Origin: Chamaecrista fasciculata
Lineage: Eukaryota > Streptophyta > Magnoliopsida > Fabales > Fabaceae
Reading direction: 5' to 3'
Assembly: GCA_003254925.1 (NCBI GenBank)
Contig: QANZ01017774.1
Span: 1 to 64,000, forward strand
Length of the DNA stretch: 64,000 bases
The notes below the pieces were generated by a model. The model was given only the letters and a program-made list of their open reading frames with translations. It had not been told where the DNA came from and did no database searches. Positions 58,330 through 64,000 of the stretch are shown piece by piece. Numbering within the stretch: the stretch's first letter is position 1; every line of letters starts with the position of its first letter. The translations under genes and the position numbers were made by a program.

Positions 58330-59162
58330 TAGGCAAAATCTCTATTTTTCCTCTAAAATTTATATTAATTTTTATTTTTTTCTTAAAATTTCTTACAACT
58401 AATTTATTTTTTTTTAAAAAAAATCACATTTCGATGAATTTTATTTTCTAATATTAATTTCATAAAATTAAATTTGGGCTCAAATTAAAAAGCATGTAAA
58501 ATTTGTCATTGATTTGTTAATGAAATTAAGACAAAAAAATTAACCAAAAATATGAAATTTTGAGGCAAAATTGACAATAACTAAATTTTAAGGATGAATT
58601 AAAAAATTAATATAAAATTTGAAGGAAACAAATAATACCTTCAATTTTCATATGAGCACTTTTTTTTATTTTCTTTTTTTAACTATAAATATTATAACAT
58701 TTTGTTTTAACTGGTTTATTGATTTGAAAAAAAAATGTTATTAAGGAAAAAGTATTACACACATACAGGGATTTGTTTGATTATAACTTAGCTCCACATA
58801 AATCTATGATCCATTAATGATTAAACACTAAATTAATCAAGGACTTTAGTAAAATATCTAAATACTCACATTGATCCCAAAATTATATGGGAGATTTCAT
58901 ATGGTTCTAAATAAACCAACTTTACTCATTTTATAATGAAATAAGTGATCAATTTTCTGAATTGGATTTAATCTCATTTATTTAATACATTAAAGTATAT
59001 GCAAAATTTCCATATGTGGCCCCTGCCACAAAAGTTGATGCCTCATGCCAATATCAATTTTAGATCATGGGGGAGATGGTTCGAAATCTAAGTCCTTCAA
59101 TAATTTTAAACAATGTACCTATTTTGTTTTGGACAATGCTTCATTATCTTTTTGAAAAATAA
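58330..59162. other. AT-rich intergenic spacer
   Basis: It contains AT-rich sequence with poly-A/T runs and a possible remnant of a 'tcctc(a)aaa(t)ttt' type repeat at 58350-58640. No gene is supported. Confidence 0.4.
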
Positions 59163-59534
59163 GACCAAATCTTATTTTAATCCTTAATGTTTACCTAAAA
59201 TTTTACTTTGGTCCTTAATAATTTTTTGTTTTGTTTTGGTCCTTCATAATTTTTTGTTTTGTTTTGGTCCTTCATAATTTTTTGTTTTGTTTTGGTCCTT
59301 CATAATTTTTTGTACTGTTTTGGTCCTTAATAATTTTTTGTTTTGTTTTGGTCCTTAATAATTTTTTGTTTTGTTTTAGTCCATAATAATTTTTTTTTTT
59401 CCTTTTTTGGTCCTTAATAATAATTGGTCCTTAACTATTGAATATAGGCATATTTTTCTTGTCTCAAATCCGAACATTAAAGGACCAAAACAGAACTTTA
59501 GATAAGCTCTAAGGACTAAAATAAGATTTTGGCC
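59163..59534. mobile_element. Small TIR element expanded by a minisatellite
   Basis: GACCAAATCTTATTTTAATCC at the left is inversely matched by GGACTAAAATAAGATTTTGGCC at the right. The interior is almost entirely the 28-bp minisatellite at 59211-59390. I could not identify a clear target duplication. Confidence 0.6.
59211..59390. repeat. 28-bp minisatellite, about six copies
   Basis: The unit 'ggtccttcataattttttgttttgtttt' is repeated in tandem about six times with small changes (ccttca/ccttaa, tgtactg for tgttttg). It lies inside a TIR element, so it is probably an expansion of a transposon terminal motif. Confidence 0.88.
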
Positions 59535-59854
59535 AAACAAAAATTCGCCCCCATCTAACAATAAAACCTGGCTGCGCCACTGTTTATGACCCTTACTAAA
59601 TAGAGAAAGGACTAGTCACTTGGCCAAAAAAAAGAGAAATGACTTGTCATATTAGAACTTGAATCGAGAGAGATATGGCGACATTTAATAGTTAGCAATC
59701 AAAAGTAAAAAAGTATGGAAATATATAAGATCAATATGAAATAAATAAAATATTTAGGACTTATTTGAAATTTAACACACATTTTCGGGTCCAATGTAAT
59801 TATTTGGCCTTTGGTAAAATGGAATGTTTATATTGTGCTTTACTTTAAAGAGTT

Positions 59855-60320
59855 GGCTAAAGTGTACTTTTGGTACCATAATTTTGGCAAAGGTCTCAAT
59901 TTGGTCCTATAATTTTTTTTTGTCTCAATTTTAGTCCCATAACTTTGGCAAAGGTCTCAATTTGGTCCATAACTTTTTTTGTTACAATTTTGGTCCCATA
60001 ACTTCTGAAAACGTCTCACCGTTGGTCCCAAGCTGATTTCCATCCATTTTTTTCCGTTAAAGATAATCTGACATACTAAGTTGAATAATAATGTGGCAAA
60101 TATGAGGGAAGGGACTTAACGGCAGACAATGGATGGAAATCAGCTTGGGACCAATGGTGAGATGTTTTCAGAATTTTTGGGACCAAAATTGCAATAAAAA
60201 AAGTTCTGGGACCAAATTGAGACCTTTGCCAAAGTTATGGGACCAAAATTGCCAAAAAAAAGTTATTGAACCAAATTAAGACTTTTGTCAAAGTTATGGG
60301 ACTAAAAGTGCACTTTAACC
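59855..60320. mobile_element. Foldback element, 'GGCTAAAGTGTAC' family
   Basis: The ends are GGCTAAAGTGTACTTTTGG and the inverse of GGGACTAAAAGTGCACTTTAACC. The core 'ggaccaatggtgagatg' pairs with 'gtctcaccgttggtccc', so the element folds almost completely. Flanks share TTTAAAG but not a clean 9-mer. It is related to 30364 and 41630. It ends about 320 bp before the gene at 60644. Confidence 0.72.
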
Positions 60321-60643
60321 TTTAAAGTTTTAATCAACGCATTTCCCGGTTCTGCAAGAAATCATTTCTTCTTTTTCCAGTCTGCTGCTTCCGGTTAACG
60401 AAGGATATTCGCGCTTTACTTCCTAGGCGATTTAATATCTTGCGGCACGAACTTCGGCTTGAAGATTTCTACCGTCACTTTAAGGCGCTGGCTCCTATGT
60501 TATGCTAGGGTTAGATTCAGTTATTCCTCTTTTTCTGTTGTTGGTATCAAAAAAGAAATCATTTCTTCTCCTCGCTTCTCACTCCAAAGTAGCCTCCTTT
60601 TGCAGTTCTAACTTCTCAGTCTTCAAATCGAAGATCATCAAAT

Positions 60644-61032
60644 ATGCATAAATTTCTTCACAATTTTGCTAAACAATACTCTAAGCTCCCACTCTCATCT
60701 AACACTAATACCCACTATGGTTTTCACTCTCATGTTCACAAATGCTTCTCTTCTCTTCCCCAAAAAACCCCACATCACATTTCTGATTCCTTTCGCAGTC
60801 ACCCACTTCGCCATTTTCAACCATGGCCCTTAGGGCACACCCCTTCTCGTGGGCTCGTTTCAGGCCCATTAATGCCCGCACGTCACTCCCTCTTCAATTC
60901 ATCAAACGCTCTTCTAAGGTTTTCTAGCAAAGGGTTCGGAGATTGCAGGCCGAAGCTTCTGAGAGCTCAGTTTCATAGGCAGTTTTCCCGTTTCAACGGA
61001 GGTTCTCGCTTTGGCAGTGGTGGATCGTATTG
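60644..61032 (+). CDS. First exon of a probably mitochondrial protein, unidentified
   Basis: The frame opens MHKFLHNFAKQYSKLPLSSN and continues 129 codons, rich in Ser, Arg, His and Pro, with very few acidic residues; this looks like a mitochondrial presequence and linker. It ends ..FHRQFSRFNGGSRFGSGGSY and then a GT donor (61033), so coding should continue in later exons. I found no second exon in the remaining 3 kb, so intron 1 is long or the gene runs out of the window. The RFNGGS-type linker is reminiscent of plant mitochondrial rhomboid-like proteases (RBL12 group), but no transmembrane or catalytic region is visible. The upstream 300 bp is of moderate GC content and promoter-like. I am fairly sure that it is coding, not of its name. 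Confidence 0.5.
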
Positions 61033-62926
61033 GTAATTATCTCGATTGGTTTCTCGTTTTGTCTGTTCTGTTTATGTTCTTTGACTGGCTAAAGCATTGT
61101 AACTTCAGGTTGCACTTTGAAAGGGAAGTGCTCGTGAGTTGTTAATTGTTTTCACGGAAGTTGAGTTTACGCTATGCGTTGAATTTTCTGTTCCTTTTCG
61201 GAGTTCTAACTGGTGTTTGTTTACTGCAAAATTGTTTGGGTTTATGGGCAAGGAGTTGAAGCTTATGATGATAGGGTAGGATCACTGCGGAATATAAATG
61301 ATAGTAAAGAAATAGTCATATCAATTCATTTTGTTATAAGATTTACATTTTTGCAGTTCCATTCTTTTGGGAATCCTATATAGATTGAGCTCTTGCTCGA
61401 GTCAACATATGTGCTTTCTAGGATGTTTGCCTTCTGCAGTTCCTTATACCAAAATATTTGATGGTTTGAGAAAGGCCATTTGTAATGTATCTTTATTTTG
61501 TCCGACTAGGTGAGAATAGTATGGAAGTACTTAGGTCCTATCATGTCATATGATCCTTCCCCTGGAAAGAAGACACTGGCAGTGTAAAGGGATTTCTAGA
61601 ATTATTATGATTTATGAATGTCAATTAATATTATAGTTCTTTCTCAAAATGAATTCACTAGTTAGATGGGAGTTTTATTACAGGAACACATTCTATCAAA
61701 CACCTTCCCTGAGCTCACACTCTTTCTACACCATCACTTCGTCAAATTGTGGTATAGTTATTAAGGAGAGGCACTCCACCACAAATTCAGAAGAACTTGG
61801 CAGCCAAAATTCTTCAATATCACAAGAAAAGTTTATGTGGGCAACAAATTTGTTGGGGAAAAGGGCAAAATCCCTAGGAAATAAAATAAGAAAGGGAAAA
61901 GAAAATAGAGTCAAGTGAAACTGTGAGTGTTTATTTGGCCAGTTTTGCTATTATGACACTCTCTCTACCCTTTAATATTGTTTACTGAAAATAGAGGTTA
62001 TGGTTCTCTTAGATGAGAGGGTCCAAAACCCAAATCACAACATGTATGAGTTTACCCTTGTTTAAATGGTTAATATTGTATTTCAAAAGTTCTACTGTTC
62101 ACATATATTCTGAGAAAGTTCTGACCACTAATAACATTTCTTACAACTTATTATAGAATGCTTGCTAATATATAGTAATCAGAAATTAACATGAACTTCA
62201 TTCAAAGCGAAGTTTTGGAGTTTGAAAGCATCCAATTATAGGCTTATTTTTCTTTGTTGTCTTTATTATAAATTGTGTATTTCCTATTATCCACTCTCCA
62301 CAAGAAGGAGAAAGAATATATAATTATTATTATTTTTCCAGCTAATGTTAAACTAATTGGTGAGTTGGATTTCAACTAATTGGGAAAAAATTTAGGTAAG
62401 GATCATTGTGTCTTTGTAATTAGGTTTATCAACTATAGGACAACACATAAGCTTTTAAATAGATTTTTTGTTATATTCTCTATTACATGATTGGTCAGGG
62501 AAAAAATATTTGCCTCATGATTTAATTATTTTTAATAGTGAACCTAATCGCAAACATATAATGAACTTTATATAAGTGAAGTCCAAAGTAATGCTGCATC
62601 CCATGTTTTCACTAATTGAATGTATCCATTTGGCACAACATTGTTATTTAATTTCTTATGGTTTATTGTAACTTCTTCTGGTTTTGGGTTCCAATGCATT
62701 AGAAGTTTGAGATATTATTGATTTGCCTGGTCCTAAACTGGCGATCCTTTCCCACAACCTTCTCCCTCTTCTGGTTTGTTTTCCATGTGAAAATCATTTC
62801 TTTAAATTAGTGTTTGTTATTATAGTACCTTGAAGTTATATGGTTGTGTGCTGATGAAATTCAGAAATTCCTAGATGCTGATATATTTTGACTAAAGAAC
62901 ATTTTCTTTTTAAAGTTATTTATATT
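61033..62926 (+). other. Putative intron of the gene starting at 60644
   Basis: The sequence is T-rich on the plus strand, as expected of a plant intron, and has no exon that I can recognise. The open frame at 61649-61918 has no domain. If the gene ends at the TAA after 61036 this would instead be intergenic. Confidence 0.35.
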
Positions 62927-63215
62927 TGATAGGCCCACTGTTATTGGGCTGGCCCACAGTGAATGTGAGGGTTTTGTAGGTATTTATAGAGAGTTGTGGG
63001 CAAGAGAAGGGGGGAGGAAAATCAGTAGGGAAAATTGGGAGAGTCTTGGCCTCTCGGAAGCCAAGTTTGGGAGAGTGCTGGCCTCTTGAATGTCCAGCTT
63101 GTGTTAGTGTTTGTGTGAGGTTTTTGTGCTGTTTTAGTCCTTGTAAGTGTGTCTTGGGTATATCCAGACACCATCTTTGCTTTATTTCTAATTAAATCAG
63201 TGTAGGGTTCTATCA
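62927..63215 (+). mobile_element. Solo LTR
   Basis: A 289-bp unit begins TGATAG and ends CTATCA, so it has TG..CA ends in a 6-bp inverted repeat. The perfect 5-bp repeat ATATT flanks it (62922-62926 and 63216-63220). The interior has a TATTTATAG promoter-like motif near 62980, then a G-rich transcribed-type region and an 'aattaaatcag' signal near the end. No second LTR or internal region is found in the window, so an LTR-LTR recombination product is the simplest reading. It lies downstream of the exon at 60644, probably within its intron. Confidence 0.82.
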
Positions 63216-63683
63216 ATATTGGAAGTTCAATTTCTCAAACTTTATTATCTTTTCATTTTGGCAACAATAATATTGCCATAGTAATCTGTAATTGATAAAG
63301 AAAAGTAAACATGGGGACACAAAGAAGAACATATGAGATTTTCTTATAGAAACCACGTCAGTTTAGTGTACAATGTGCAGAAATACCATGGATCTCTTTG
63401 ATCACTTAAATTTGACAATTGAAAGTGTTGTAGTCTTAGTTTTGTGCTTTTTAGAATTTACATATTGTTTCATTTACCAAACAAAAATCTTTATCTATTC
63501 TATTGTATACAGTCCTTCCTACTGTTCTTATACTTGACATCTACTGGCTACTGCAATCCTTGAGAACATGCATTTCATGCTATTTTCAATCATTCTGCTT
63601 GTATATGTGAAACAAACACGCTGACGTTGACAAAACTCTATTTAGTTTTCTGCTAATTTAACCTTTTATTTATTTATTTTTTT

Positions 63684-64000
63684 GGGTAAATTACACTTTG
63701 GTATCCTGTGGTTTGACCCTGTTTCACTTTGGTACCCTGTGGTTTGAAACTTGACACTTTGGTACCCTGTGGTATTCTCCATTAACACTTTGGTACCCTT
63801 TGGACCTATTTTGTAATTTTAACCATAATAAATTTTACAAAAATTACATATTGACCCCAAAAAAATTTTAAATTTTTCATTTTAGTCCCTATATAATATG
63901 TATCCAGGGACCCATTTGTAATTTTTTGAAAAATTTTTGGGGTCATTATGTAATTTTTGCAAAATTTGTTGTGGTTAAAATTACAAAATAGCTCCAAAGG
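63684..64000. repeat. Foldback element, cut by the window end
   Basis: GGGTAAATTACACTTTGGTATCC is followed by three 'ctttggtaccctgtggtttga' blocks, then 'attacatattgaccccaaaaaa', whose inverse 'tttttggggtcattatgtaat' occurs at 63935-63955. The centre is near 63895, so about half of the right arm lies beyond 64000. Related 'tttggtaccctg' sequence occurs near 28793. Confidence 0.65.

Noticed and set aside
1-64000. CRISPR arrays, operons, integrated virus, rRNA genes
   Set aside because: I looked for regularly spaced repeats, reverse-transcriptase or viral coat-like frames and rRNA cores. None is present; the gene structures are eukaryotic.

Overview
The window looks like nuclear DNA of a eudicot plant. 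It is AT-rich, its genes have many short GT-AG introns, and the proteins are plant-type: COBRA family, CYP78A, a mitochondrial P-class PPR and a plant half-size ABCB transporter. Small non-autonomous transposons fill the space between genes. I could not fix the species. Single ambiguous bases (n) lie at 7206 and 13335.

Layout. 1-8 kb is gene-poor: a CACTA element, three Mutator-like foldback elements, one tRNA-Asp(GUC), a broken UDP-arabinopyranose mutase/RGP fragment and a GC-rich hAT-like terminus. 8-26 kb holds a COBRA-like gene (minus), a fragment of a CstF-50 gene (plus), a truncated second COBRA-like gene (minus) and the complete CstF-50 gene (plus). I read this as one tandem duplication whose novel junction lies near 15.53 kb. 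The unit starts inside COBRA exon 4 and ends at CstF-50 exon 5, so the left COBRA and the right CstF-50 stay whole and the inner copies are truncated. A PPR protein gene like PNM1 follows at 26.9-28.5 kb (minus). From memory, Arabidopsis carries COBRA, CSTF50, COBL5 and PNM1 close together (At5g60920-At5g60960), so this block appears to be conserved microsynteny. 28.5-37.4 kb has no gene I can support but holds a MULE-like element, a hAT-like element and a TRIM retroelement. A two-exon CYP78A P450 lies at 37.4-39.3 kb (minus). 39.3-49.3 kb is repeat-rich and includes foldback elements carrying a captured piece resembling splicing factor SF1/BBP. A 17-exon ABCB27/ALS1-type transporter lies at 49.3-53.8 kb (plus), then a PAM16 gene (minus), and the first exon of a probably mitochondrial protein at 60.6 kb (plus). 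A solo LTR lies at 62.9 kb.

The genes form no pathway. COBRA acts at the cell surface in oriented cellulose deposition, CstF-50 in pre-mRNA 3' end formation, the PPR protein and PAM16 in mitochondria, CYP78A in organ growth, and the ABC transporter in an internal membrane. Everything outside the exons and the tRNA is dominated by short DNA transposons. Many have target-site duplications that can be read directly: 9 bp (Mutator-like), 8 bp (hAT-like), 3 bp (CACTA) and 5 bp (LTR/TRIM). The most unusual objects are the tandem-duplication junction and a Pack-MULE-like element (18985-20403), nested in a hAT-like element, that carries pieces of an F-box/PP2-B gene and a PI-PLC X-domain gene right upstream of CstF-50.
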